Assembly: GCA_016214925.1 (NCBI GenBank)
Contig: JACRMO010000134.1
Span: 1-18,389 of the forward strand
Reading direction: 5' to 3'
Length of the DNA stretch: 18,389 bases
Source: Gammaproteobacteria bacterium
GTDB lineage: Bacteria; Pseudomonadota; Gammaproteobacteria; Thiohalobacterales; Thiohalobacteraceae
The number at the start of each line of letters is the position of its first letter. Position 1 is the stretch's first letter. Made by a program: the position numbers and the translations under genes. Under the pieces are notes generated by a model that worked only from the letters and a program-made list of their open reading frames with translations, was not told the origin of the DNA and did not search any database. Below are positions 7,255 to 15,207 of the stretch, in pieces.

Positions 7255-8601
7255 TTAAAGAATGTATCGGCTCAGATCTTCATCGCTGGCGAGACCGGCG
7301 AGTTGTTGATCCACATAGGCGGCATCGATGGTGAGTGTCTGGCCGCTTTGATCGGCGGCCGCGAAGGAGATGTTTTCCAGCAGACGTTCCAATACCGTGT
7401 GCAGGCGGCGCGCGCCGATGTTCTCGGTGCGCTCGTTGACCTCGAAGGCCACTTCGGCGAGACGTGCCACGCCATCGGCCGCGAACTCCAGACGCACGCC
7501 TTCGGTCGCCAGCAACGCGGTGTACTGTTCGGTCAGGCTGGCGTCGGGTTCGGTGAGAATGCGCACGAAGTCCTCGACGTTCAGCGCATCGAGTTCCACG
7601 CGGATCGGCAGACGACCTTGCAATTCGGGAATCAGATCCGACGGCTTGGACAGATGGAACGCGCCCGAGGCGATGAACAGGATGTGGTCGGTCTTGACCA
7701 TGCCGTGCTTGGTCGACACCGTGCTGCCTTCGACCAACGGCAGCAGGTCGCGCTGCACCCCCTCGCGCGACACATCCGGGCCGCGCGTCTCGGAGCGCGA
7801 TGTGACCTTGTCGAGTTCGTCGATGAACACGATGCCGTTCTGCTCGACCGCTTGAAGCGCGCGCAGTTTCAGATCGTCTTCGTTGATCAGCTTGCCGGCT
7901 TCTTCGTCGCCGAGCAGTTTCATCGCCTCGCGCACCGGCAGTTTGCGGCGCTTGGTGCGGCCACCGCCCAGATTCTGAAACAGGCCCTGCAACTGGCTGG
8001 TCATCTCTTCCATGCCGGGCGGCGCCATGATTTCCACACCAATGGGCGTGGCGGAGACTTCGATCTCGACCTCGCGGTCGTCGAGCTTGCCTTCGCGCAG
8101 CAGCTTGCGGAATTTCTGCCGCGTTTCGGAACCGTCCGCCCCTCCCGATTCGGTGCTTTCGGTCTCGGCGAAGCCGATCGGTCGTGGTCGCGGCAGCAGC
8201 GCATCCAGCACGCGTTCCTCGGCGGCGTCCTCGGCGCGATGCCGCACCTTGGCCGTCTCCTGTTCGCGGGTCATCTTGATGGCGACATCGACCAGGTCAC
8301 GCACAATGGATTCCACGTCGCGGCCGACATAGCCGACCTCGGTGAACTTGGTCGCTTCGACTTTGATGAACGGTGCATTGGCGAGCTTGGCCAGACGCCG
8401 CGCGATCTCGGTCTTGCCCACGCCGGTCGGGCCGATCATCAGGATGTTCTTGGGCGTGATTTCATTGCGCAGTTCGCCATCGACCTGCATGCGTCGCCAG
8501 CGGTTGCGCAACGCGATGGCGACGGCGCGCTTGGCGGCCGCCTGCCCGACAATGTGCTTGTCGAGTTCCTGGACGATTTCGCGGGGGGTCATTTCGGACA
8601 T
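7255..8601 (-). CDS. hslU: ATP-dependent protease ATPase subunit HslU
   Basis: This is an intact 448-residue AAA+ unfoldase of the HslUV (ClpYQ) protease, close to the E. coli length of 443. Visible are the N-terminal TPREIVQELDKHIVGQ, Walker A GPTGVGKT (57-64), the pore loop GYVGR (90-94), the variable intermediate domain (about 110-240, with an acidic/glycine-rich insert near 145-160), Walker B VFIDELDK (258-265), the second region ENIGARRLHTVLERLLE, and the C-terminal DLSRYIL that docks into HslV. The ATG at 8601 (MSEMTPRE) is the family start; the open frame upstream to 8697 only reads through the repeat. It lies downstream of hslV, separated by a palindromic repeat. Confidence 0.97.
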   Translation of the reverse strand: MSEMTPREIVQELDKHIVGQAAAKRAVAIALRNRWRRMQVDGELRNEITPKNILMIGPTGVGKTEIARRLAKLANAPFIKVEATKFTEVGYVGRDVESIVRDLVDVAIKMTREQETAKVRHRAEDAAEERVLDALLPRPRPIGFAETESTESGGADGSETRQKFRKLLREGKLDDREVEIEVSATPIGVEIMAPPGMEEMTSQLQGLFQNLGGGRTKRRKLPVREAMKLLGDEEAGKLINEDDLKLRALQAVEQNGIVFIDELDKVTSRSETRGPDVSREGVQRDLLPLVEGSTVSTKHGMVKTDHILFIASGAFHLSKPSDLIPELQGRLPIRVELDALNVEDFVRILTEPDASLTEQYTALLATEGVRLEFAADGVARLAEVAFEVNERTENIGARRLHTVLERLLENISFAAADQSGQTLTIDAAYVDQQLAGLASDEDLSRYIL

Positions 8602-8617
8602 GGTTGGTACCGGCTCA

Positions 8618-8703
8618 CGTAGGTTGGGTGGCGCGAAGCGAAACCCAACAGGGGGTGCGTCAAATGTTGGGTTCCGGCGCTGCGCGCCTGCACCCAACCT
8701 ACG
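8618..8703. repeat. Palindromic repeat, family 1 copy a (hslV-hslU gap)
   Basis: An 86-bp element has perfect 13-bp terminal inverted repeats: CGTAGGTTGGGTG (8618-8630) and CACCCAACCTACG (8691-8703). Nested inside is a second perfect pair, AACCCAACA (8642-8650) and TGTTGGGTT (8665-8673). In RNA this would form a long stem. It fills most of the 105-bp gap between hslV and hslU. A second member lies on the other side of hslV. I know of similar GTAGGTTGGGT dispersed repeats in proteobacterial genomes, but assign no name. Confidence 0.85.
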
Positions 8704-8706
8704 AGT

Positions 8707-9249
8707 CTACGAAGCATTCAATTCCTCGATGGTCAAATTCCGGTTCGTATAGATACAGATGTCGGCGGCGATGTTCAGGCTGCGCTCGACGATGTCGCGT
8801 GCCGACAGTTCGGTGTTCTCCAGCAAGGCGCGCGCGGCGGATTGGGCGAATGGCCCGCCGGAACCGATGGCGATGATGCCCTGTTCGGGTTCCACCACAT
8901 CGCCGTTGCCGGTGATGATCAGCGAAGTGCTCTTGTCCGCCACCGCCAGCAGGGCTTCCAGTCGGCGCAGCATGCGGTCGGTGCGCCAGTCCTTGGCCAG
9001 CTCCACGGCAGCGCGGGTGAGGTTGCCGCGGTGTTTTTCCAGCTTGGCCTCGAAGCGTTCGAACAGGGTGAAGGCATCGGCGGTACCGCCGGCGAACCCG
9101 GCCAGGATCTGATCCTGGAACAGCCGGCGCACCTTGCGTGCATTGCCCTTGAGTACGGTGTTGCCCAGCGTGACCTGGCCGTCGCCGCCGATGACCACGC
9201 TATCGCCCCGTCGCACCGAGAGTACGGTTGTGCCGTCGAACTGTTTCAC
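8707..9249 (-). CDS. hslV: ATP-dependent protease peptidase subunit HslV
   Basis: The threonine-type peptidase of HslUV, 180 residues. After a short leader, TTVLSVRRGDSVVIGGDGQVTLGNTVLKG contains the N-terminal catalytic threonine (T7) exposed after leader removal. AGFAGGTADAFTLFERFEAKLE, AVELAKDWRTDR and AIGSGGPFAQSAARALLEN are all conserved. I chose the GTG at 9249 because GAGGG lies seven bases upstream and the leader (MKQFDG) has the length and pattern of orthologues starting MEQ(Y/F).GTT. The open frame extends to 9396 but has no family similarity there. It precedes hslU, as in the usual hslVU operon. Confidence 0.96.
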   Translation of the reverse strand: MKQFDGTTVLSVRRGDSVVIGGDGQVTLGNTVLKGNARKVRRLFQDQILAGFAGGTADAFTLFERFEAKLEKHRGNLTRAAVELAKDWRTDRMLRRLEALLAVADKSTSLIITGNGDVVEPEQGIIAIGSGGPFAQSAARALLENTELSARDIVERSLNIAADICIYTNRNLTIEELNAS

Positions 9250-9345
9250 TGTATCGCCCTCAACACCCAAACCGGCCCGCAAACAGGCGCACGATTCTAC
9301 ACCATCGCCCAGCGGGGCAGCAGTTGGGAAATCCCGGGAATTCCG

Positions 9346-9430
9346 CGTAGGTTGGGGTGAATGAAATGAACCCCAACGAATCCATCCCGCACGCATTGTT
9401 GGGGTTCGCTGCGCTCACCGCCAACCTACG
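9346..9430. repeat. Palindromic repeat, family 1 copy b (upstream of hslV)
   Basis: An 85-bp element built like the one at 8618-8703. The outer inverted pair is CGTAGGTTG (9346-9354) and CAACCTACG (9422-9430). The inner perfect 10-bp pair is GAACCCCAAC (9368-9377) and GTTGGGGTTC (9398-9407). The same nesting, size and end sequence show one family. It lies between xerC and hslV, so hslV is bracketed by two copies. Confidence 0.85.
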
Positions 9431-9453
9431 GCTGTCCCGCATCTGTCTGGGGT

Positions 9454-10389
9454 TTACTTGCGCCGCTTGGCGCGCGGATGGGCGCGGTCGTAGACCTCGG
9501 CGAGGTGCTGGAAATCCAGGTGGGTATAGATCTGGGTGGTGCTGATGTCGGCGTGGCCGAGCAGTTCCTGCACGGCGCGCAGGTCGCCGCTGGATTCCAG
9601 CAAATGGCTGGCGAAGGAATGTCTTAGCCGATGCGGGTGGACATGACCGTCCAGGCCCTGGCGGCGAGCCCAGAGATCCAGGCGCTGCTGCACCGCGCGC
9701 GGCGACAGCCGCCGACCGTTGCGGCCGACGAACACGGCCAGCTCATCGGAGCCCGGCGGCAGCAACGTGTTACGGATGGCGAGCCAGTCGTGCAGCGCGA
9801 CCTGCGCCTTGCGCCCGACCGGTACCACCCGGGTCTTGCGGCCCTTGCCGGTGACGGTGACCAGCCCGCCGGCCAAGTCCAGGGCCGGCAGATCCAGGCC
9901 GGTGAGTTCGGCCAGACGCAGGCCCGAGGAATACAGGAGTTCCATGAAGGCATGATCGCGCAGTGCCAATGGCGTTTGCGTGCGTGGATCGGCGGCATCC
10001 ACATCGAGCAACCGGCCCATCTGATCCACATCGAGCACGGCGGGCAGTTTGCGTTCGCTCTTGGGCGCGCGGATGTCTTGGGCCGGATTGTGGCCGACCA
10101 AGCCCTCGCGCAGCAGGAATTCAAACAGCCCGCGCACCGCCGACAGCCGCCGCTGAATGCTCTTGCCGCCCAAGCCTTGCCGATGACAGGCGGCGGCGAA
10201 GCCGCGTACATCGTGCGCGGTAAGCGCCGACCAAGCGTCCCGTCCTTGCCGATCGCAGAACACCACCAGACTGCGCAGATCGCGCGTGTACGCCGCGTGG
10301 GTGTGCGGCGACAGCCGGCGCGTCCGCGCCAGATGGTTCAGGTAACGATCGAGATCTTCGCGGGCGCCCGGATTCACTCCAGAATTCAC
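9454..10389 (-). CDS. xerC: Site-specific tyrosine recombinase XerC
   Basis: XerC and XerD resolve chromosome dimers at dif. The 311-residue protein (E. coli 298) has a SAM-like core-binding N-terminus (LARTRRLSPHTHAAYTRDL) and a catalytic domain with R158 (SSGLRLAELTGL), K182 (TGKGRKTR), H253 and R256 (HPHRLRHSFASHLL), H279 (LLGHADISTTQIYTH) and the nucleophile Y288. All catalytic residues are present. The GTG at 10389 overlaps the TGA of the upstream DUF484 gene (GTGA), which fits coupled translation. The longer open frame to 10620 is a shadow of that gene. The dapF-DUF484-xerC order is conserved in gammaproteobacteria, so this is a core XerC and not a mobile-element integrase. Confidence 0.95.
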   Translation of the reverse strand: MNSGVNPGAREDLDRYLNHLARTRRLSPHTHAAYTRDLRSLVVFCDRQGRDAWSALTAHDVRGFAAACHRQGLGGKSIQRRLSAVRGLFEFLLREGLVGHNPAQDIRAPKSERKLPAVLDVDQMGRLLDVDAADPRTQTPLALRDHAFMELLYSSGLRLAELTGLDLPALDLAGGLVTVTGKGRKTRVVPVGRKAQVALHDWLAIRNTLLPPGSDELAVFVGRNGRRLSPRAVQQRLDLWARRQGLDGHVHPHRLRHSFASHLLESSGDLRAVQELLGHADISTTQIYTHLDFQHLAEVYDRAHPRAKRRK

Positions 10390-11105
10390 GCCGTGGTTGT
10401 GGTATCCAGATACGGCGCCATCGCGCAGACGATCAACTCGCCGAGGCAGCGTAGAAACAGCGTATCCATGGCCGGGTGAAAACGATGATCGTCGTGACTG
10501 CCGATGGCGAGCATGCCGAGCTCGGCTTCGACGCCGAGCGGGATCAATGCTGTCGAGGCCACCGCCTCGGCCTGATCGCCGTAGAGGAACGCCAGTTGTT
10601 CCGCTTTGAGTTCGCCGCACAACGGCCGCACGGCGCGGAAGAACGGCGCGAAGGACGCCAGCGCGGCATCACTGGCATCCAGCGGCAGCGTACAGGTATC
10701 GGTGCTGAAATCCTTGGGCAGCCGCGCCAGCCGCAGCGCCACCACATCGGCCTTGAAGTCATCGCGCAGATGGCCATGCACACGCTCGACGACATCGCCG
10801 AGGCTGTTGGCGCGCATCAACGCCAGCGTCAGCAGATGCAGATTGCGGTGCAGCGCATCGTTGTCGCGACCGACCTGCACCAGTTCCATCAGTTTGCGTT
10901 TGTACTGTTGGTTTTGATCGCGCAACACCGCGACCTGACGCTCGATCAGCGATACCGCCGGTCCAGCCGCGTGCGGGATGCGCAGGCTGGCGACCAGGGG
11001 CAGATGATCGTTGAAGAATTCCGGATGTTCGCGCAGATACAGTTCGACCTGTTCGGCGGACAGCGCGGTGATGTTCGGACTGGAACCCAGGAGTTGTGTG
11101 GTCAT
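10386..11105 (-). CDS. DUF484 family protein (GAF-like), between dapF and xerC
   Basis: A 239-residue protein of the DUF484 family (YigA in E. coli). It has an N-terminal helical segment LSAEQVELYLREHPEFFNDHLPLVASLRIPH, a coiled-coil-like stretch (SLIERQVAVLRDQNQQYKRKL), and a C-terminal GAF-like fold ending ELGMLAIGSHDDHRFHPAMDTLFLRCLGELI. The molecular role is not established. The ATG at 11105 overlaps the dapF stop (ATGA), and its own stop overlaps the xerC start (GTGA), making a tightly coupled three-gene unit. The upstream open frame to 11711 is a shadow of dapF. Confidence 0.92.
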   Translation of the reverse strand: MTTQLLGSSPNITALSAEQVELYLREHPEFFNDHLPLVASLRIPHAAGPAVSLIERQVAVLRDQNQQYKRKLMELVQVGRDNDALHRNLHLLTLALMRANSLGDVVERVHGHLRDDFKADVVALRLARLPKDFSTDTCTLPLDASDAALASFAPFFRAVRPLCGELKAEQLAFLYGDQAEAVASTALIPLGVEAELGMLAIGSHDDHRFHPAMDTLFLRCLGELIVCAMAPYLDTTTTA

Positions 11106-11944
11106 AGTTGAATCTGGCCCTCGAAGACACGGGTGGCCGGGCCGGTCATGAATACCGGTTGGCCGACGCCGGCCCAGCTTATCATAAGATCGCCGCACGG
11201 CAGGGTGACGCGCACGTCCGTGTCCAAGAGTCCCTGAATCTGTCCGATCACCGCGGCCGCGCAAGCGCCACTGCCGCAAGCCGCGGTCTCGCCGGCGCCG
11301 CGCTCGTACACGCGCAAACGAATATGGTCGCGCGCGACGACTTGCATGAAACCGGCGTTGACGCGCTGCGGGAAGCGCGCATGCGACTCGATCTGCGGCC
11401 CGAGTTCGTTCACCGGCGCGGTCGCGACATCGCTGACCACCAGCACCGCATGCGGATTGCCCATCGACGCGGCACCGATCTGGACCATATGGCCGTCGAC
11501 CTGCAACGCATAGCGCGCGGCCTGCACGGGCGCGTCGAAGGGAATCTCCGCAGGCAGAAGCCGCGGCACGCCCATGTTCACCGTGACTTGGCCGTCGTCG
11601 AGCAGCACCAGTTCCAGGCGCCCGCTGGCGGTCTCGACCGGAATGCGCGTCTTGGTGGTCAGACCTTGCTCGAACACGAAGCGCGCGAAGCAGCGCGCGC
11701 CGTTGCCGCACTGCCCCACCTCGCCGCCGTCGGCGTTGAAGATGCGATAACGGAAATCGACCCCGGATATCTCAGCGTCACTTTGCGGTTTTTCGACCAG
11801 CAGAATTTGATCGCAACCCACCCCGTGCCGACGGTCGGCGAGATGCCGTACCTGCTCGGGTGTGAGCGTGACCTGCTGACGCACGCCGTCGATGACGACG
11901 AAATCGTTGCCCAGGCCGTGCATCTTGGTGAACTTGATCAGCAT
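11102..11944 (-). CDS. dapF: Diaminopimelate epimerase DapF
   Basis: DapF converts LL- to meso-diaminopimelate for lysine and peptidoglycan. The 280-residue protein starts with the canonical MLIKFTKMHGLGNDFVVID. The two catalytic cysteines are present: C79 in GQCGNGARC and C223 in AACGSGACAA. MGNPHAVLVV and ERGAGET are also conserved. No clear Shine-Dalgarno is seen. In relatives dapF often follows lysA directly, but here four accessory genes and a repeat lie between them, so dapF may need its own promoter in the 192-bp gap upstream. I could not identify a convincing one. Confidence 0.97.
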   Translation of the reverse strand: MLIKFTKMHGLGNDFVVIDGVRQQVTLTPEQVRHLADRRHGVGCDQILLVEKPQSDAEISGVDFRYRIFNADGGEVGQCGNGARCFARFVFEQGLTTKTRIPVETASGRLELVLLDDGQVTVNMGVPRLLPAEIPFDAPVQAARYALQVDGHMVQIGAASMGNPHAVLVVSDVATAPVNELGPQIESHARFPQRVNAGFMQVVARDHIRLRVYERGAGETAACGSGACAAAVIGQIQGLLDTDVRVTLPCGDLMISWAGVGQPVFMTGPATRVFEGQIQL

Positions 11945-12035
11945 GGCTGTCAGTCTGCCTGAAACGGCGGGTGCGTGTACAGGTAATCACAGGTCTGTAG
12001 CGAACGGCGCTTGCCCTAGAAATCTCAAATTAACC

Positions 12036-12122
12036 CGTCATTGCGAGGAGCGTAGCGACGAAGCAATCTCCAAACCATTGACTCTGCGGTTGGGGGATTG
12101 CTTCGCTGCGCTCGCAATGATG
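12036..12122. repeat. Palindromic repeat, family 2 (CATTGCGAG type)
   Basis: An 87-bp element upstream of dapF. The ends CGTCATTGCGAG (12036-12047) and CTCGCAATGATG (12111-12122) pair with one mismatch. An inner pair GAAGCAATC (12060-12068) and GATTGCTTC (12096-12104) is perfect. This combination of CATTGCGAG ends with an internal GAAGCAATC is a recurrent intergenic repeat type in many bacterial genomes. It occupies most of the gap between the DUF3617 gene and dapF. Confidence 0.85.
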
Positions 12123-12136
12123 CCAGTGCGCGCGGG

Positions 12137-12538
12137 CTAAGGCGTGCAAGCCCCGAGTTTCTTGCCGGTCATGGTGTAGAGCATCTCGCCACCCGAGGTC
12201 TTAAATGTGTAGCTCATATCGACACGATTGTTGGTGCGCGTGGTCGTGCCGCTGCCTTCCATCGGCTCGGGCGGGCCGCACTTGATCTTGAAACGGGTGG
12301 TGTTGCCTTGCGTCTGCACATCGCTGACCGTGCAGTTGCTCTCCACCGGCGGGGTCTTGTCCGTGTCCGGTTTTTCGCAGCGCTTAGTCGGCGGCACGGG
12401 CATTTTCATGCCCATCATGTCCATGTTGCCCTGATACTCCCATTCTTCGCCCGTGGGTTGGGCGGCGAGTGGCGCGGTTGCCAAGGCCGAGGTCAGCGCC
12501 AATGCCGTCGTCCAGCCGATGAATGCTTTGCCGTTCAT
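12137..12538 (-). CDS. DUF3617 domain protein, secreted
   Basis: A 133-residue protein with a signal peptide (MNGKAFIGWTTALALTSALATAPLAAQ, cleavage likely around residue 26) and then a DUF3617 pattern: GEEWEYQGNMDMMGMKMPVPPTKRCEK, a second cysteine in ESNCTVSDVQ, and a C-terminal beta-rich part SYTFKTSGGEMLYTMTGKKLGACTP. Four cysteines after the signal could form disulfides in the periplasm. The function of the family is unknown. It starts 27 bases after the large secreted protein upstream, with AGGAAC seven bases before the ATG, so the two are probably one transcription unit. Confidence 0.85.
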   Translation of the reverse strand: MNGKAFIGWTTALALTSALATAPLAAQPTGEEWEYQGNMDMMGMKMPVPPTKRCEKPDTDKTPPVESNCTVSDVQTQGNTTRFKIKCGPPEPMEGSGTTTRTNNRVDMSYTFKTSGGEMLYTMTGKKLGACTP

Positions 12539-12565
12539 GTGATCGTTCCTCGTGGTCGTCGAAAA

Positions 12566-13912
12566 TCAGAAAACACTCGAATTGAAGCCGCCACTCACTT
12601 CGCCGCTGAAACCGGAGTTCCAGCTCCAGGTGCTGTTCGCACCGGCCTTCACCGCCGACTGCGATTTCGCCGCGTCGGTCTTGCCGATGGTACTGCTGGT
12701 TTTGGATTCGACGCCGGCGTTGACGCTGACATCGGTGATGTCGCCGCGATCGAATTCCAGACCGGCGGTCACGCCGACCTCGACGCCGATCTCCAGTGGC
12801 CCGCCTTCCAGCTTCGGTCCGAGGTCGGTGCTGGCGCCGACACTCAAGCCGCCGCTCTTCATGCCCTCGGCATCGAATTCGCTGTGCCCGCCCACCTTCA
12901 CCGCATCGACGCTCACAGCCGCCGAGGCACGCGTCAGGTGGTTGGTGTTGTCGTCGTTGATCTTCGTGGCCCAGCTCGCCTCAAAGGGCGCGAAGATGGG
13001 CTCGAAGTTGGCTTCGGTCACATTGCAACGGCTGACGATGCTGCCCACGCCCGGCATGTTCAGGGTCGAAATGTATTCACAGTGGATATCGTCGAAGTCC
13101 GCCAGTTTATTCCCACCCTTGGGCGGCGGTGGCGGTTCAAAGCATACTGACCTGGAATCCATGGGCGGGAACAGTGCCACAACCAGGTTATCCAGGGCCG
13201 CTAGATAGTTACCTTTGATCGACAGTTTGGTGAACTCGAACAGCGCGGGTGTGGCCGAGGTGTATTGTGACAGGTAGGCAAGCTCGTTCATGTATCTACG
13301 CTGGGTCGCCAACAAGTCCGGCTGTAGCTGCGCATATACCTGATTATGTGTGGACAGATACGTATCAATTTCCGCAGCGACCTCACCACACGTATATTCA
13401 CGTGCATAGCCACCCGGGACATCTTTGTACTTTTCCTCGCCGGCAGCATCGATTGCCGCAATGCGCTTATCCAGTTCCAGGTAGGCCATGCTATCGGCCT
13501 GCATCGCCTCTGCCAGCGCGGTCATTTGCTTTTTAAAGGCAATCTCATGCTGGTCGGTTATGTTTCCCTGTAATGCTGTTGCCTTCTTCATAAACGGTGC
13601 GCGCGCCGTTGCGAGGGCCGCTTTCATTGCAGTGTCCGGATTATTCAGGCTACTTGATATATGCGCTTGTTGCTGTCCGAGACTGTTGCCCAAATCGCTG
13701 AGCATCTGTTTAAACGCCTTCCACTCCCGGGTGGCCACCGGCAATTCCGCAGCCTTCATCGGCCAGGCCGGTATCACGAATTTTTCGAGTCCCAGCGTGT
13801 CCTGCGGCATCGGTCTGCGCCAGCGCACATCGTCCGCGTTCAGCTTGCCACCGGCCTTGCGCAATTGCTCTTCCTTGGCGTCACTGAACCCGCCTTGCAA
13901 TGCCTTGTGCAA
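12566..13912 (-). CDS. Secreted protein of unknown function, C-terminal part (out of frame with its N-terminus)
   Basis: The 448 residues shown start at a TTG that is probably not a real start: the frame stays open upstream and reads HPQANATQARIQEARGDHQAAQASLHKAL, a TPR-like helix pair with no ATG. It is best read as the continuation of the gene starting at 14678. A long helical region (residues about 80-240 of this part) is followed by a proline-rich linker (FEPPPPPKGGN) and a C-terminal half rich in alternating polar/hydrophobic short strands (SVGASTDLGPK, GVEVGVTAGLEF, SVNAGVESKTS, GFSGEVSGGFNSSVF). That half suggests a beta-rich domain. The final residue is phenylalanine, as in many outer-membrane beta proteins, but I see no firm barrel. 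I recognise no named family. Confidence 0.6.
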   Translation of the reverse strand: MHKALQGGFSDAKEEQLRKAGGKLNADDVRWRRPMPQDTLGLEKFVIPAWPMKAAELPVATREWKAFKQMLSDLGNSLGQQQAHISSSLNNPDTAMKAALATARAPFMKKATALQGNITDQHEIAFKKQMTALAEAMQADSMAYLELDKRIAAIDAAGEEKYKDVPGGYAREYTCGEVAAEIDTYLSTHNQVYAQLQPDLLATQRRYMNELAYLSQYTSATPALFEFTKLSIKGNYLAALDNLVVALFPPMDSRSVCFEPPPPPKGGNKLADFDDIHCEYISTLNMPGVGSIVSRCNVTEANFEPIFAPFEASWATKINDDNTNHLTRASAAVSVDAVKVGGHSEFDAEGMKSGGLSVGASTDLGPKLEGGPLEIGVEVGVTAGLEFDRGDITDVSVNAGVESKTSSTIGKTDAAKSQSAVKAGANSTWSWNSGFSGEVSGGFNSSVF

Positions 13913-14678
13913 TGATGCCTGGGCGGCCTGATGATCCCCGCGCGCCTCCTGGATGCGCGCCTGTGTCGCGTTGGCTTGGGGATGCAGCGGCGAAATGGAG
14001 ATTGTTCAGCAGCGTCGAGTTGTTCGGGTAACGCGCGTTGAGTGTGTAGAGGATCGGCAGCGCGGCCGTTTCGGCGTGCTGCATGGACAGCAGTGCCGCC
14101 AGATTGTTCAGGTCTTGCGCGGTACCGCCGGCCTGCGCGGCCTTGCCCATCAGATAGGTCGCCTCCGGCCACGCGCCCCAGGCCGCCAGCCCGTTCGCCG
14201 CCGCGCGCAGGTTTGGCAGGTAATCGCCGGCCTTTTGCAGTTCAGTGTCGACGCGCTCGGCGCGTTCGCGCGCCTCAGCCGTGAGTGCGGCGGCGATCTT
14301 GGGCTGCAATGCTTCGATGTAGGTTTTGAGATCGTCGGCATCGAGCGCGTCGGTCGAGACCGCAGCGAGCTTCGCATCATCGCGCGCGGGCTGTGCGCTG
14401 TCGTCCGCGCCGCTACCGGCGGGCGGATGCGCCATCAGTTGTTCGACCTGCTTGCGCGTCTCCGGGTCCAGCTCTTCCATCGCCTTCTGCATTTCGCCCA
14501 TGCCTTCCTGCATGGCCTTTTTCATCTCCTGCATCTCTTCGGGCGTGGGCATGTCCTCGGCGTATAGCGGCACGGGAGCACCTGCCATGGCGAGGCTGAT
14601 GCACAGGGCGAGCGTCGATCCGCGCCGTGCGGGCATGGATAAACGCTTCCGAACCAACAGTGCGGTCAGCGACTTCAT
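13881..14678 (-). CDS. Secreted protein of unknown function, N-terminal part (frame broken near 13990)
   Basis: The ATG at 14678 has GGAGG six bases upstream, so I prefer it to the upstream ATG at 14777. A signal peptide follows (hydrophobic STLALCISLAMAGAPVPLYA, cleavage near residue 40). Next come an acidic methionine/glutamate-rich helical segment (MPTPEEMQEMKKAMQEGMGEMQ...) and TPR-like helices (WPEATYLMGKAAQAGGTAQDLNNLAALL; ALPILYTLNARYPNNSTLLNNL). After STLLNNL, near base 14000, the frame turns into a glycine/arginine-rich tail. TPR-like sequence resumes in another frame from about 13985, so the gene reads as 14678-12566 with a break. The total length is 1 mod 3, confirming that the frames do not match. 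Confidence 0.6.
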   Translation of the reverse strand: MKSLTALLVRKRLSMPARRGSTLALCISLAMAGAPVPLYAEDMPTPEEMQEMKKAMQEGMGEMQKAMEELDPETRKQVEQLMAHPPAGSGADDSAQPARDDAKLAAVSTDALDADDLKTYIEALQPKIAAALTAEARERAERVDTELQKAGDYLPNLRAAANGLAAWGAWPEATYLMGKAAQAGGTAQDLNNLAALLSMQHAETAALPILYTLNARYPNNSTLLNNLHFAAASPSQRDTGAHPGGARGSSGRPGIIAQGIARRVQ

Positions 14679-14769
14679 AGTATCCTCCGTGATCGATGCA
14701 AAAGCGTGGTTGGCAATGCGCTGGAGAATAGCTTGTCCGGCGTGGTGGGCGCCAGCATTGTTAGATAAC

Positions 14770-15207
14770 TCACGCACACCGCAAGACGATATAGTCGCGA
14801 TAGATGCAGTGGTTCATGATCACTTCGATGCCGGCGGCCTGCGCGCGCAAGGCTTCGGCTTCATTAATGACACCGTCCTGCAGCCACAGTCGCGGCAGCT
14901 TGAGTGCGATGCAGGCATCGACAATCGGCGCAATCGCGTTCGGATTGCGGAAGACATTCACGAGATCGACCGGCCCTGAATCAAGTCGTGGGGGAAGCGC
15001 ATACAAATCCGGGTAGGCGCGCTCGCCCAACACAGCATCGACAGCGGGCCGTACCGGGATGATGCGGTAGCCGAAGCCCTGCATGGCTTGGGATACCTGA
15101 AAGCTCGGCCGGTTCGGTCGCGGCGAAAGGCCGACCACGGCGATGGTTTTGATTTCGCCGAGCAACGCGCGGATGCGTTCGCTATCCGGATTGCGGAAAT
15201 GACTCAT
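14770..15207 (-). CDS. CoA-binding domain protein (YccU-like)
   Basis: This 145-residue protein is a single Rossmann-type CoA-binding domain of the CoA_binding_2 family. Conserved elements are TIAVVGLSPRPNRPSFQVSQ (residues 21-40), GYRIIPVRP (46-54), the LGERAYPDL segment, DLVNVFRNP (81-89), LWLQDGVINEAEALRAQAAGIEVIMNHC (108-134). The precise function is unknown; the family relates to the CoA-binding domain of succinyl-CoA synthetase. The ATG at 15207 overlaps the stop of the methyltransferase gene (ATGA), so the two are co-translated. Confidence 0.92.
   Translation of the reverse strand: MSHFRNPDSERIRALLGEIKTIAVVGLSPRPNRPSFQVSQAMQGFGYRIIPVRPAVDAVLGERAYPDLYALPPRLDSGPVDLVNVFRNPNAIAPIVDACIALKLPRLWLQDGVINEAEALRAQAAGIEVIMNHCIYRDYIVLRCA

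Noticed and set aside
7303..8622. 439-residue plus-strand ORF opposite hslU
   Set aside because: It is an antisense shadow of hslU; its residues are rich in His, Arg, Gln and Phe from reversed codons and show no domain.
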